Shown here piece by piece: positions 55,457-64,000 of a DNA stretch of 64,000 bases (position 1 is its first letter; every line of letters begins with the position of its first letter). Below the pieces are notes generated by a model, which was given only the letters and a program-made list of their open reading frames with translations, searched no databases and had not been told where the DNA came from. Made by a program: the position numbers and the translations under genes. Origin of the DNA: Flavobacteriia bacterium 40-80 (lineage in GTDB: Bacteria > Bacteroidota > Bacteroidia > Flavobacteriales_D > Crocinitomicaceae). Location: contig MKVF01000010.1 in assembly GCA_001899145.1 (NCBI GenBank), positions 62,001 to 126,000 on the forward strand, in the 5' to 3' direction.

Positions 55457-55512
55457 TATATGTAAATTCATAAAAATATTACAAACCGTCTGAGTAAATC
55501 AGGCGGTTTTTT
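55404..55512 (+). promoter_or_regulatory. Transcription attenuator of the his operon (alternative helices)
   Basis: Four segments can pair in turn. Segment 1 CGTCT (55404-55408) pairs with AGGCG (55440-55444). Segment 2 ACTCAGGCG (55436-55444) pairs with segment 3 CGTCTGAGT (55487-55495), 9 bp with one wobble: the antiterminator. Segment 3 (55483-55493) pairs with segment 4 (55499-55509): the terminator. Helices 2:3 and 3:4 exclude each other. A ribosome stalled at the His codons leaves segment 2 free and lets 2:3 form; one that reaches the stop covers segment 2 and lets the terminator form. Confidence 0.82.
55483..55512 (+). terminator. Attenuator terminator hairpin
   Basis: AAACCGTCTGA (55483-55493) and TCAGGCGGTTT (55499-55509) form an 11-bp stem with one U-G pair, loop GTAAA, and Ts to 55512. 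It lies 61 bases before hisG. Confidence 0.88.
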
Positions 55513-55569
55513 CATTTCTATCATTTCCGTTCCGGTTTACTCAGACTCAAAAAATCAAAATTGACAGAG

Positions 55570-56427
55570 ATGAGTAAATTAAAAATTGCAGTACAGAAAA
55601 GCGGACGGTTAAGTGAAAAATCCCTGCAATTATTCGAAGAATGCGGCATAAAGACTTCCAACGGAACACGAAAACTCAAAGCCGAAGCATCAAATTTCCC
55701 GGTAGAATTTCTTTTCCTTCGTGACGATGATATTCCGCAATACGTAGAACAAGGCGTTGCAGATATCGGAATAATCGGCGAAAATGAAATATGGGAACAA
55801 AACAAAAACATCCGGATCATTCAGAAATTAGGATTTGCCGGCTGTAAAATGTCTCTGGCAATTCCGAAAGATGAAAATTATACCGGAATTAATTTCTTTA
55901 AAAACAAACGTATCGCCACGTCCTACCCGAATATTCTGACCCACTTTTTTTCAGAGAAAAACATTGCTGTTTCTATCGAGAAACTAAGTGGCAGCGTTGA
56001 AATTGCAACTGGAATTGGTTTGGCCGACGGTATTTTTGATATTGTCAGTACGGGAAGCACCCTATTGATGAACGGTTTAAAAGAAGTGGAAGTCATTACA
56101 AAAAGTGAAGCAGTGCTGATCTCTACTCCTTCTCTCCCACCCGACCGGAAGGAAATTTTAGAAAGGATCCTTTTTAGGATCAATGCCGTTAAACAAGGTT
56201 CCTCCAATAAATACATCCTGCTAAATGCTCCAAACGAATCTCTGGACGCTATTTCCGGTTTACTTCCCGGAATGAAATCACCGACGATATTGCCACTGGC
56301 AGAACCGGGTTGGAGCAGCTTACACTCCGTTGTTCAGGAAGAACAATTCTGGGATATAATCGACCAGCTGAAAAAGTTAGGTGCACAAGGAATATTAGTA
56401 TTACCAATCGAAAAAATGGTTATTTGA
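55570..56427 (+). CDS. hisG: ATP phosphoribosyltransferase, long form
   Basis: 285 residues from ATG 55570; an in-frame TTG at 55561 adds three residues. HisG joins ATP and PRPP, the first and feedback-inhibited step of histidine synthesis. The opening KLKIAVQKSGRLSEKSLQLFEECGIK, substrate loop IATSYPNILTHFF, the PRPP loop ATGIGLADGIFDIVSTGSTL, and a C-terminal regulatory domain (about 210-285) of the long form are present. First gene of the operon, after the attenuator. The hisD start follows 2 bases after its stop. Confidence 0.95.
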   Translation: MSKLKIAVQKSGRLSEKSLQLFEECGIKTSNGTRKLKAEASNFPVEFLFLRDDDIPQYVEQGVADIGIIGENEIWEQNKNIRIIQKLGFAGCKMSLAIPKDENYTGINFFKNKRIATSYPNILTHFFSEKNIAVSIEKLSGSVEIATGIGLADGIFDIVSTGSTLLMNGLKEVEVITKSEAVLISTPSLPPDRKEILERILFRINAVKQGSSNKYILLNAPNESLDAISGLLPGMKSPTILPLAEPGWSSLHSVVQEEQFWDIIDQLKKLGAQGILVLPIEKMVI

Positions 56428-56429
56428 TT

Positions 56430-57719
56430 ATGAAAACATATTTATACCCGGCTAAAAGCGAATGGTTTGATTTAATCAAACGCCCTGTAATGAATCTGAG
56501 CGACCTTTTTCCCGTCGTGCAATCAGTTTTTAATGCTGTACAACAAAGCGGAGATAATGCTCTCAAAGAGCTGACACTAAAATTTGACAAGGTACAATTA
56601 ACGCAACTCGCCGTTAGTCCGAAAGAGTTTCAAACTGCCATGAAAATAGTGTCTGAAGAATTAAAAAAGGCCATTCAGGTTGCATACAATAACATTCTCA
56701 CATTTCACGAATCACAGCGTGAAACGATCCAGGAAATTACAACGACAGATGGTGTCATCTGCTGGAGAGAAAGTCGTGCTATCGAAAAAGTCGGATTCTA
56801 CATTCCCGGAGGAACCGCTCCTCTCTTCTCTACTGTCTTAATGCTCGGAATCCCCGCAAAAATCGCCGGGTGTAAAGAGCTTGTTTTATGCACACCTCCT
56901 GATGCAAACGGCAATATTCACCCTGCTATTTTATACACCGCAGAACTTATTGGGATTACATCTGTTTTTAAAATCGGGGGAAGCCAGGCAATTGGAGCAC
57001 TGAGTTTCGGAACAGAATGTGTTCCCAAAGTTGATAAAATTTACGGTCCGGGAAATCAATACGTCATGGCAGCAAAGCAATTAGCTCAAAATTACGGCAT
57101 TGCTATTGATATGCCTGCCGGGCCAAGTGAAGTGGTAGTGATCGCTGATGAAACAGCTATTCCCGCTTTTGTTGCGGCCGATTTGTTATCGCAGGCAGAA
57201 CACGGAACGGACAGCCAGGTGATTTTACTAACCAATTCTGAAAAAGTCGCCGATAATATTTCAAAAGAAATCGATTTCCAATTAGAAAAATTACCCCGAA
57301 AAGAATTAGCCGGTTCATCTCTGAACAACAGCAAAGTCATTGTCTTTAAATCCATTGAAGAATGTCTGGAATTTAGCAATTTATATGCTCCGGAACATTT
57401 AATTCTTGCAGTAGCTAATCAACGGTTTTATACAGGGAAAATCAGTAATGCCGGTTCTGTATTTCTCGGAAATTACAGTTGTGAAAGTGCCGGAGATTAC
57501 GCCAGTGGAACCAATCATACGCTGCCCACTAACGGTTATGCCAAAGCATATAGCGGCGTTTCATTGGATAGTTTCGTAAAAAAAATAACCTTTCAGGAAG
57601 TCAGCGAAACCGGAATTCAGAATATTGGAAAAGCAATCGAACTGATGGCGGAAGCAGAGCAATTAGATGCACATAAAAATGCTGTGACTATCCGGTTAAA
57701 TTATTTATCAAAACACTAA
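56430..57719 (+). CDS. hisD: Histidinol dehydrogenase
   Basis: 429 residues from ATG 56430. HisD oxidises histidinol to histidine in two NAD-dependent steps. The signature VGFYIPGGTAPLFSTVLMLGIPAKIAGCKE and KIYGPGNQYVMAAKQ, with the zinc ligands in LSQAEHGTDSQ and later GTNHTLPT, are present. Length is normal. It follows hisG after 2 bases. Confidence 0.97.
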   Translation: MKTYLYPAKSEWFDLIKRPVMNLSDLFPVVQSVFNAVQQSGDNALKELTLKFDKVQLTQLAVSPKEFQTAMKIVSEELKKAIQVAYNNILTFHESQRETIQEITTTDGVICWRESRAIEKVGFYIPGGTAPLFSTVLMLGIPAKIAGCKELVLCTPPDANGNIHPAILYTAELIGITSVFKIGGSQAIGALSFGTECVPKVDKIYGPGNQYVMAAKQLAQNYGIAIDMPAGPSEVVVIADETAIPAFVAADLLSQAEHGTDSQVILLTNSEKVADNISKEIDFQLEKLPRKELAGSSLNNSKVIVFKSIEECLEFSNLYAPEHLILAVANQRFYTGKISNAGSVFLGNYSCESAGDYASGTNHTLPTNGYAKAYSGVSLDSFVKKITFQEVSETGIQNIGKAIELMAEAEQLDAHKNAVTIRLNYLSKH

Positions 57720-57722
57720 ATT

Positions 57723-58739
57723 ATGATTCAGCAACTTGTCAGAAAAAACATTCGAAATCTTGTACCCTACAGCAGTGCACGTGATGAATTTAAGGGAAAT
57801 GATGCGGTTTTTTTAGATGCAAATGAAAATCCGTTTGGGAAACTCAACCGCTACCCGGATCCTTACCAGCGGGAGCTGAAATTTTTGCTCTCAGAAGAAA
57901 AAAACATTCCGGAAAACAACATTTTTATCGGGAACGGAAGTGACGAAGTCATTGATTTGACGCTGCGGATTTTTTGTGAACCACAACAGGATAAAATACT
58001 CATCTGCCCTCCTACTTACGGCATGTACGAAGTAAGTGCGGACATCAATAACATCAAAACAATTAAAGTACCATTGACAGACGATTTTCAATTAGATATT
58101 CCAACTGTTTTAGAGAGAATAAAAACAGAACCCGTAAAAGTCGTTTTTCTTTGTTCTCCGAATAATCCAACAGGGAACTCCCTGAATGACATTGATGTGC
58201 TACTTGAAAAATTCAACGGAATTGTTGTAGTGGATGAAGCGTACATTGACTTCAGTGAACGACAATCGTATCTTCGGAAAATAAAAGACTATCCCAATCT
58301 GATTGTTTCTCAAACTTTCAGCAAAGCGTGGGGATTGGCTGGTGCACGTGTCGGATTGGCTTATGCAACAGAAGAAATTATTGCAGTTTTCAATCGTGTA
58401 AAGCCTCCTTACAACATCAGTCAACTCAACCAGCAGGCAGCGATCGAAACATTGAAAAACAAGCCGGAATTTAAACAGAATCTCACCACTATTCTTTCTG
58501 AAAGAAAACGACTTGCTGATGAATTACAGCAGCTCGATTTTATTCAGAAAATCTATGCGACAGATGCAAATTTCATACTCGTAAAGATTCCGGATGCGAC
58601 AGAAGTCTACCAGCAATTAGTCTGTCAAAGAATCATTACCCGAAACAGAAGCTCTGTCATTTCTGACTGTATCCGGATTACAATCGGAACGCCGGAAGAA
58701 AACGATTTATTAATTAACGAATTAAAAAAACACTCATGA
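57723..58739 (+). CDS. hisC: Histidinol-phosphate aminotransferase
   Basis: 338 residues. PLP enzyme that converts imidazole acetol-phosphate to histidinol-phosphate. The lysine that holds PLP is in [43 protein letters not shown] and VVDEAYIDF match the family. It follows hisD by 3 bases and overlaps hisB by 4 bases. Confidence 0.95.
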   Translation: MIQQLVRKNIRNLVPYSSARDEFKGNDAVFLDANENPFGKLNRYPDPYQRELKFLLSEEKNIPENNIFIGNGSDEVIDLTLRIFCEPQQDKILICPPTYGMYEVSADINNIKTIKVPLTDDFQLDIPTVLERIKTEPVKVVFLCSPNNPTGNSLNDIDVLLEKFNGIVVVDEAYIDFSERQSYLRKIKDYPNLIVSQTFSKAWGLAGARVGLAYATEEIIAVFNRVKPPYNISQLNQQAAIETLKNKPEFKQNLTTILSERKRLADELQQLDFIQKIYATDANFILVKIPDATEVYQQLVCQRIITRNRSSVISDCIRITIGTPEENDLLINELKKHS

Positions 58740-59827
58740 AAAAAGTACTTTTTATCGACCGGGATGGCATATTAATCATTGAACCGCCAGTTGATTTTCA
58801 GGTGGACAGTCTGGAAAAACTGGAGTTCTATCCCTGTGTTTTTCAATACCTGTCGAAAATAGCTGTGGAACTGGATTATGAACTGGTAATGGTCACCAAT
58901 CAGGATGGGTTGGGAACTGATTCCTTTCCGGAAGAAACATTCTGGCCGGCACAAAACAAACTGATTCAGGCGTTCAAAAATGAAGGGATTGAATTTTCAG
59001 AAATACTGATAGACAAATCATTTCCACACGAAAATTTACCGACACGAAAACCCGGAACAGGTATGCTCCTGCATTATCAAAAGGGAAATTACGACTTGGA
59101 AAATTCCTATGTAATCGGTGATCGGCTGACCGATGTGCAACTGGCGAAAAATCTGGGTGCAAAAGCTATATTTATCGGAAAAGAGGAATGTCAGGATGCA
59201 GCAATTACCACGTTAAACTGGAGTGACATCTATACGTTTCTATCTTCTCAACCACGAAAAGGAAAGGTTGTCCGAAGAACAAAAGAAACCGATATTTCCA
59301 TTGAAATAAACCTTGACGGAACAGGAAAGAGTACGATTTCAACCGGTTTAGCTTTCTTTGACCACATGCTGGAACAAATAGCCAAACATGGGAAAATAGA
59401 TTTAAGCATTACAGTAGATGGAGACTTACAAGTGGATGAACATCATACAGTTGAAGATACTGCTTTGGCTCTGGGAGAAACTTTTCTTCAGGCGCTTGGA
59501 AGTAAAAAAGGAATTGAACGTTATGGCTTTTTATTACCAATGGATGACTGCCTTGCTCAGGTAGCCATTGATTTAGGAGGTCGCCCTTGGATTGTTTGGG
59601 ATGCGGAATTTAAACGTGAAAAGATTGGAGATGTACCAACGGAATTGTTTTTTCACTTTTTCAAATCGTTTAGCGACACAGCCAAATGCAATTTAAACAT
59701 CAAAGCTGAAGGAACAAACGAGCACCACAAAATAGAAGCCATCTTTAAAGCATTTGCAAAAGCTATCAAAATGGCCGTTCAGAAAACCGGAGATTTTTCC
59801 ATCCCAAGCACAAAAGGAATACTATGA
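58736..59827 (+). CDS. hisB: Bifunctional histidinol-phosphatase / imidazoleglycerol-phosphate dehydratase
   Basis: 363 residues, a natural fusion. The first about 165 residues are a HAD phosphatase ([13 protein letters not shown] with Asp8 and Asp10; [29 protein letters not shown]). From about 180 the dehydratase follows with its duplicated metal sites ([45 protein letters not shown]). The fused form is also known in enterobacteria and in Bacteroidota. Overlaps hisC and hisH by 4 bases each. Confidence 0.96.
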   Translation: MKKVLFIDRDGILIIEPPVDFQVDSLEKLEFYPCVFQYLSKIAVELDYELVMVTNQDGLGTDSFPEETFWPAQNKLIQAFKNEGIEFSEILIDKSFPHENLPTRKPGTGMLLHYQKGNYDLENSYVIGDRLTDVQLAKNLGAKAIFIGKEECQDAAITTLNWSDIYTFLSSQPRKGKVVRRTKETDISIEINLDGTGKSTISTGLAFFDHMLEQIAKHGKIDLSITVDGDLQVDEHHTVEDTALALGETFLQALGSKKGIERYGFLLPMDDCLAQVAIDLGGRPWIVWDAEFKREKIGDVPTELFFHFFKSFSDTAKCNLNIKAEGTNEHHKIEAIFKAFAKAIKMAVQKTGDFSIPSTKGIL

Positions 59828-60408
59828 TTGCAATTATTGATTACAACGCAGGCAATACGACTTCTGTTAAAAATGCCATCGAACGACTGGGATTTCCCGC
59901 TATTGTTACCAACGATCCTGAACGTATTAAACGTGCGGATAAGGTGATTTTTCCCGGTGTTGGCGAAGCGAGTACCGCAATGAAATTTCTGAAAGAAAAG
60001 CAACTGGATAAAGTAATTACTTCTTTGAAACAGCCCGTTTTAGGAATCTGTCTCGGTCAACAGCTCTTGTGCAGTTTTTCAGAGGAAGGAACCACCGAAT
60101 GCCTGGGGATTTTCCCTGTGAATGTCAAATGTTTTCCTGCAACTGATTTAGTACCTCACATTGGATGGAACAATTTACAGAATATGAAATCCGGATTATT
60201 TGAAGAAATACAAATAACAGATGATGTATATTTTGTTCACAGCTACTATGCGGAATTAAGTGATTATACCATAGCGACATGTGATTATATTTTACCTTAC
60301 AGCGCAGCAATGAAAAAAGACAATTTTTATGCCGTTCAGTTTCATCCTGAAAAATCAGCTACGGTCGGAGAACAGATTTTGAGAAACTTTTTGGTCAATA
60401 CTGAATGA
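59824..60408 (+). CDS. hisH: Imidazoleglycerol-phosphate synthase, glutaminase subunit
   Basis: 194 residues, class I glutamine amidotransferase that supplies ammonia to HisF. The nucleophile Cys76 is in [13 protein letters not shown], and His and Glu of the triad are in AVQFHPEKS near 178-182. It overlaps hisB by 4 bases. Unlike other junctions in the operon, the next gene is 93 bases away, across a tandem repeat. Confidence 0.95.
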   Translation: MIAIIDYNAGNTTSVKNAIERLGFPAIVTNDPERIKRADKVIFPGVGEASTAMKFLKEKQLDKVITSLKQPVLGICLGQQLLCSFSEEGTTECLGIFPVNVKCFPATDLVPHIGWNNLQNMKSGLFEEIQITDDVYFVHSYYAELSDYTIATCDYILPYSAAMKKDNFYAVQFHPEKSATVGEQILRNFLVNTE

Positions 60409-60424
60409 TGAGTATTGAATAATG

Positions 60425-60495
60425 GATGGGTATGCCCATCAAATTCAAAATTCAAAATTCAAAATTCAAAATTCAAAATTCAAAATTCAAAATTC
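60425..60495. repeat. Hairpin and heptamer tandem repeat between hisH and hisA
   Basis: First a hairpin GATGGG-TATG-CCCATC (60425-60440), then about eight direct copies of AAAATTC, 60441-60495 (the first is one base short). The array ends five to seven As before the hisA ATG at 60502. Confidence 0.9.
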
Positions 60496-60501
60496 AAAAA
60501 A

Positions 60502-61221
60502 ATGAAAATTATACCCGCAATAGACATCATCAACGGAAAGTGTGTCCGCCTGACGAAAGGTGACTACAGCCAACAAAAAACATACAACGAACATCCGCTG
60601 GAAGTGGCAAGACAATTTGAAGATGCAGGCCTCTCCTACTTGCATTTAGTAGATCTGGACGGAGCAAAAAACGGAAAAATCACCAATTACAAAGTATTGG
60701 AAACGCTTGCTTCAAAAACAACACTTCAAATTGATTTTGGTGGCGGCCTGAAAACAGATGCCGATCTGAAAATTGCTTTTGAAAGCGGGGCCAGACAAGT
60801 GACCGGAGGTAGTATTGCTGTTAAAAATCCGGAACTTTTTGAAAACTGGATAACACAATATGGAGGAGAGAAAATTATTCTTGGATCGGATGTAATTGAT
60901 GGAAAAATAGCAACCAATGCCTGGCAGTCGAGTTCTGAAAAAAACGTGCTGGAGTTTATCGCTGATTATTTAAGCAAAGGTATTCTGTACACGATCTGCA
61001 CGGACGTTTCAAAAGACGGAATGCTGCAAGGACCGTCAACAGAACTGTATCGATCCATTTTAGAGCATACACCTGAAATAAAACTCATTGCAAGTGGCGG
61101 AATAGCAACCCTTTCTGATGTAATAACCATGCAGGAAATCGGCTGTGAAGGTGTCATTATCGGAAAAGCCATTTATGAAAATAAAATCAGTTTAAAAGAA
61201 CTAAGTCAACTTGTATGTTAA
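60502..61221 (+). CDS. hisA: Phosphoribosylformimino-AICAR isomerase (ProFAR isomerase)
   Basis: 239 residues from ATG 60502. I reject the longer in-frame start at 60415 because it would translate the heptamer repeat into junk. [22 protein letters not shown] has catalytic Asp8 and the classic opening, [15 protein letters not shown] the phosphate loop, and [14 protein letters not shown] the second half with its catalytic Asp. It is a half-barrel duplication like HisF. Overlaps hisF by 7 bases. Confidence 0.95.
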   Translation: MKIIPAIDIINGKCVRLTKGDYSQQKTYNEHPLEVARQFEDAGLSYLHLVDLDGAKNGKITNYKVLETLASKTTLQIDFGGGLKTDADLKIAFESGARQVTGGSIAVKNPELFENWITQYGGEKIILGSDVIDGKIATNAWQSSSEKNVLEFIADYLSKGILYTICTDVSKDGMLQGPSTELYRSILEHTPEIKLIASGGIATLSDVITMQEIGCEGVIIGKAIYENKISLKELSQLVC

Positions 61222-61973
61222 AGAAACGAATCATTCCCTGCCTGGATATCAAAGATGGAAGAACCGTCAAAGGAGTCAATTTTACAGAACTTCGTGATGC
61301 CGGAGATCCGGTAGAACTGGCAAAACGTTATGTGCAGGAAGGTGCGGACGAACTGGTGTTTCTGGATATTACAGCAACGGTAGAAAAACGAAAAACACTG
61401 ACGGAATTGATCGAACGAATTGCCAGAGAAATCAATATTCCGTTTACGGTTGGCGGTGGCATCAACTCGTTGGAAGATGCCAAAGCTGTAATCAATGCAG
61501 GTGCAGATAAAGTCAGCATCAATTCCTCTGCTGTAAAAAATCCGGAACTGATTACCCAGATTGCACAGGAATTTGGCAATCAGTGTGTCGTTGTTGCCAT
61601 TGATTTTAAATCGGATGAAGGTGGTGATTTTGTTTATGTGAAAGGTGGTTCTGAAAAAACAAACCTAAAACTGCTCGATTGGGCAAAAGAAGTCGTATTA
61701 CTTGGAGCTGGAGAAATTTTATTGACTTCCATGAATCACGACGGAACGAAAAATGGCTTCTCGCTTGAACAAGTTGCTTTATTGAGCAGTGAACTGTCTA
61801 TTCCCGTGATTGCATCAGGCGGTGCAGGAAAAACGGAACATTTCATTGAATTATTTCAACAAACACAAGCAAGCGCAGGATTGGCAGCCAGTATTTTTCA
61901 CTTTGAAGAAATTACGATCGGCGATTTAAAACAAGAATTGTCAAATCATAAAATCCAGGTAAGATGTCTGTAA
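61215..61973 (+). CDS. hisF: Imidazoleglycerol-phosphate synthase, cyclase subunit
   Basis: 252 residues. Cyclises with ammonia from HisH to imidazoleglycerol-phosphate and [28 protein letters not shown] (catalytic Asp11), [37 protein letters not shown] (Asp near 130) and [11 protein letters not shown] match the family. Overlaps hisA by 7 and hisIE by 10 bases. Confidence 0.96.
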   Translation: MLKKRIIPCLDIKDGRTVKGVNFTELRDAGDPVELAKRYVQEGADELVFLDITATVEKRKTLTELIERIAREINIPFTVGGGINSLEDAKAVINAGADKVSINSSAVKNPELITQIAQEFGNQCVVVAIDFKSDEGGDFVYVKGGSEKTNLKLLDWAKEVVLLGAGEILLTSMNHDGTKNGFSLEQVALLSSELSIPVIASGGAGKTEHFIELFQQTQASAGLAASIFHFEEITIGDLKQELSNHKIQVRCL

Positions 61974-62572
61974 ATTTCAGTAAATCAGTATTAATTCCCG
62001 TAATCATTCAGGACGAAACAACGTTGCAGGTGCTGATGCTGGGATACATGAACGAAGAAGCTTTTGAAAAAACAAAAGCTGAAGGAAAAGTCACGTTTTT
62101 CAGCCGAAGTAAAAACCGTTTGTGGACAAAAGGCGAAACATCCGGAAACTTTTTATGGGTAAAAAGCATCGCCATCGACTGCGATCAGGATACCATTCTC
62201 ATCAAGGCGAAACCGGAAGGAGTCGTTTGTCACACAGGAACAACTTCCTGCTTCAATAACGACCAGTCAAAAGGTTTTGTTTATCAGCTGCAACAAATCA
62301 TTTCCGATAAAATCGGCAGTAATGACGAACATTCTTACACCAATAAATTATTCCGAAGAGGAATCAATAAAGTTGCCCAAAAAGTAGGTGAAGAAGCGGT
62401 TGAAGTGGTTATTGAAGCAAAAGATAACAACGATGAGCTATTCAAAAATGAAGCAGCGGATTTACTGTATCATTATTTGATTTTATTGGAAGCAAAAGGG
62501 GTTAGATTGGAAGATATTGAAGAGGTGTTGAAGGGAAGGAATGGGATTAAAAAGAAAGCCCGAAAGACGTAA
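61964..62572 (+). CDS. hisIE: Bifunctional phosphoribosyl-AMP cyclohydrolase / phosphoribosyl-ATP pyrophosphatase
   Basis: 202 residues. N-terminal PRA-CH domain with [38 protein letters not shown] and the zinc site DCDQDT...[10 protein letters not shown]-terminal PRA-PH domain from about 110 ([30 protein letters not shown]...[17 protein letters not shown]). Carries out steps 2 and 3 of histidine synthesis. Last gene of the run; no clear terminator before the convergent gene 27 bases on. Confidence 0.96.
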   Translation: MSVNFSKSVLIPVIIQDETTLQVLMLGYMNEEAFEKTKAEGKVTFFSRSKNRLWTKGETSGNFLWVKSIAIDCDQDTILIKAKPEGVVCHTGTTSCFNNDQSKGFVYQLQQIISDKIGSNDEHSYTNKLFRRGINKVAQKVGEEAVEVVIEAKDNNDELFKNEAADLLYHYLILLEAKGVRLEDIEEVLKGRNGIKKKARKT

Positions 62573-62599
62573 ATGATTTATGAAACGTTCTTTAATATC

Positions 62600-63322
62600 T
62601 CAATCAGCTATAGCTTGAATTACTTCCCAACCAATTGTGTTCACATTTTTATAGTTATCAATCTTTAGCTCAAAACTGGTCGTAGAATGAGGTGGGAATA
62701 TTTCGTAAATCGTGTAATCTGCGCTGCCTAATTCGGTTCTTGTTTTACTGTAATATGTAACTCTGACTACTGCATCTTTATATGTTGCAACTGTCGCTGT
62801 ATTTTTTATTATTCCGTGGACATTAATTTTATTCCCCCAAAAGTTTTCTTCGTATTTACCATCAGCAGCTAAAAAATTGGTTGGCTGCGAACGCTCAATT
62901 TCCTCTACTGTCATTACTTTTTCCTGATAGGTACTCTCATCACCAGCAGTCTCGTAACCACTACCTCTATTCATATCGTCAAAAATTATACGCCCACAAA
63001 TGATTACTATGAGAATAATTACAACAACTACGATTATTTTACCAACGTTACTTTTCTTTTTAATTGTAGGAGCTACAATATTCTTAGTCTCTGTCTGTTT
63101 GGTTTGTTTGTTTATAGGTGGTGGTGTTTGTTCCTTATTAAATGGTGGTGGAGTTGTTATCTTAAATAATTCTTTCAATTCGTCAATTTTTTCAGCAGTC
63201 GTCCAGTCTGACAAGCCTTCGCACCATATTGGAGTATCTTTATTTATTCGTTTTTCTTTTAAGATTTCAATGTCAAAGGGTCCTTGTTGCTCTGTTCCGT
63301 TATGCGTATAATATTTTTTCAT
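62600..63322 (-). CDS. GYF_2-domain membrane protein of unknown function
   Basis: 240 residues from ATG 63322 (a TTG two codons upstream is less likely). The first about 55 residues are a GYF_2/DUF4339 domain (KKYYTHNGTEQQGPFDIEILKEKRINKDTPIWCEGLSDWTTAEKI). A Pro- and Thr/Lys-rich linker leads to a single membrane helix near 92-113 (VGKIIVVVVIILIVIICGRII), then an extracytoplasmic beta-rich domain (NKINVHGIIKNTATVATYKDAVVRVTYYSKTRTE) that resembles an FxLYD-type adhesion/stability fold. Function unknown. Confidence 0.75.
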   Translation of the reverse strand: MKKYYTHNGTEQQGPFDIEILKEKRINKDTPIWCEGLSDWTTAEKIDELKELFKITTPPPFNKEQTPPPINKQTKQTETKNIVAPTIKKKSNVGKIIVVVVIILIVIICGRIIFDDMNRGSGYETAGDESTYQEKVMTVEEIERSQPTNFLAADGKYEENFWGNKINVHGIIKNTATVATYKDAVVRVTYYSKTRTELGSADYTIYEIFPPHSTTSFELKIDNYKNVNTIGWEVIQAIAD

Positions 63323-63431
63323 CTTCAATGATTAATCACACCAGAAGCCTTTAACACCTTTTGCATCAAAGGATCTGATTGTTTTTACTTAAAAAATCCT
63401 ATATACCTTAATTACAATAAATTCCTAAAAA

Positions 63432-64000
63432 CTATTCGTAAATTTTCAGAGTATCCAATAATTCTGTTTTATAATTATAGATATCATCTACAGAATGTAA
63501 CAACTTCTTTTCACCATTATCCTTTCCATTGTTAAACAACTCAAGGTACTTATTTGAAGAATTAAAATGAAGCCTGCAAATAGGTTTCCTGTTATTATCA
63601 TCTAATAATATTCCAAAATACGATTGTGTATCACGAAAAGCAATTCTCGAAGCTGAAAGCTGTTCCCTTAAAATTGCCTTTACAATCTGAGAACCTTCGA
63701 TCTCTTCCTCTGTAGTGATAAACTTGGGAAGTTCAGTACTATTATCATCAATCGGATTAATTTCTTCTGCTGATTTTGATGGTAAAGACTCATTTATGTT
63801 CAATGCATTCTTAAGCCTGAAACTTATCGATTCATTAATCGAATTTGCAAAAGCCTTTTTTGTATATTCTCTAAACGTTGCTAATCTGGATGCTGTTATC
63901 GATTTATCAAAAAACCTACTTACCAGAAGTTTGGTTATTTCATCAGAAGGATCCTGAATTTCTTTCTCAAACTCATTTCTGATCGCTTTAATGTATTTCA
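63432..64000 (-). CDS. C-terminal part of a type I/IV restriction endonuclease-like protein (COG4748-type), 5' end outside window
   Basis: 189 codons are visible and the frame is open to the window edge. The end segment TTEEEIEGSQIVKAILREQLSASRIAFRDTQSYFGILLDDNNRKPICRLHFNSSNKYLELFN, and the earlier IRNEFEKEIQDPSDEITKLLVSRFFDKSITAS ... EYTKKAFANSINESISFRLKNAL, match the C-terminal part of proteins annotated as type I restriction R-subunit N-terminal-like or predicted type IV restriction endonucleases. An apparent TTG start at 63803 is only an internal codon. The nuclease domain would lie outside the window. Confidence 0.72.
   Translation of the reverse strand, partial: KYIKAIRNEFEKEIQDPSDEITKLLVSRFFDKSITASRLATFREYTKKAFANSINESISFRLKNALNINESLPSKSAEEINPIDDNSTELPKFITTEEEIEGSQIVKAILREQLSASRIAFRDTQSYFGILLDDNNRKPICRLHFNSSNKYLELFNNGKDNGEKKLLHSVDDIYNYKTELLDTLKIYE

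Noticed and set aside
56310-56429. Longer hisD frame starting inside hisG
   Set aside because: The HisD family starts near the ATG at 56430, 2 bases after the hisG stop; the upstream part is hisG read out of frame.
60441-60495. CRISPR array
   Set aside because: The units are seven bases with no spacers; this is a simple tandem repeat.
60415-60501. Longer hisA reading frame that includes the heptamer repeat
   Set aside because: It would start with TTG and translate the repeat into a lysine-rich junk tail (KFKIQNSKF) before the conserved MKIIPAIDI start at 60502.
63432-63803. A separate small gene of 123 residues
   Set aside because: The frame is open without a stop to the window edge, and upstream residues match the same family; the TTG at 63803 is an internal codon.

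Overview
The window is chromosomal DNA of a gliding-type Bacteroidota bacterium, most likely order Flavobacteriales (a Crocinitomicaceae/Fluviicola-like relative is my guess). The signs are the type IX secretion genes porV, porU, two sprF/porP-like genes and gldJ, a protein with a type IX sorting tail, a short Bacteroidota-type primary sigma factor, and several promoters of the form TTG - 17 to 23 bp - TAnnTTTG. The DNA is AT-rich, genes are tightly packed and often overlap by 1 to 4 bases. I saw no rRNA, tRNA, CRISPR array or insertion sequence.

Layout. 1-10.6 kb: type IX secretion/gliding cluster (porV, porU, sprF-like, gldJ, murF, second sprF-like). 10.7-13.3 kb: NarL-type response regulator and TPR sensor kinase. 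13.4-24.9 kb: housekeeping and small metabolic genes (DinB-like, NlpC/P60, glyA, monomeric isocitrate dehydrogenase, a stacked yigZ/M42 peptidase/CoA-transferase/GNAT run, WG-repeat lipoprotein, NAD(P)-binding protein, pirin). 25-28.8 kb: membrane protein, MATE exporter, fmt, HU. 29-37 kb: a complete CzcCBA-type heavy-metal efflux operon behind its own two-component system, which has a four-helix-bundle gene between regulator and kinase. 37-42.6 kb: an overlapping minus-strand operon dapF - unknown - GNAT - mltG - beta-mannosidase. 42.7-50.2 kb: ELWxxDGT-repeat secreted protein, DegQ-like protease, rpoD, long GAPDH, a c-type heme protein. 50.3-55.3 kb: SiaB-like and YkgJ-like proteins, hydrolase, msrA, GH114-like lipoprotein, DUF421 protein. 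55.3-62.6 kb: complete histidine operon hisGDCBHAF(IE). 62.6-64 kb: GYF-domain membrane protein and the C-terminal part of a restriction-endonuclease-like protein cut by the window edge.

The most interesting element is the his operon leader at 55343-55512. It has a Bacteroidota promoter, a 20-codon leader peptide with six consecutive histidine codons, and a set of mutually exclusive RNA helices (1:2, 2:3 and a 3:4 terminator) that can be read directly from the sequence. This looks like a full ribosome-stalling attenuator of the classic enterobacterial kind in a Bacteroidota genome. Secondary points of interest are a heptamer tandem repeat between hisH and hisA, a perfect inverted repeat touching the czcC start codon, a cluster of CAGGTA boxes upstream of the heme protein gene, and a terminator whose T-tract directly abuts the murF start codon.
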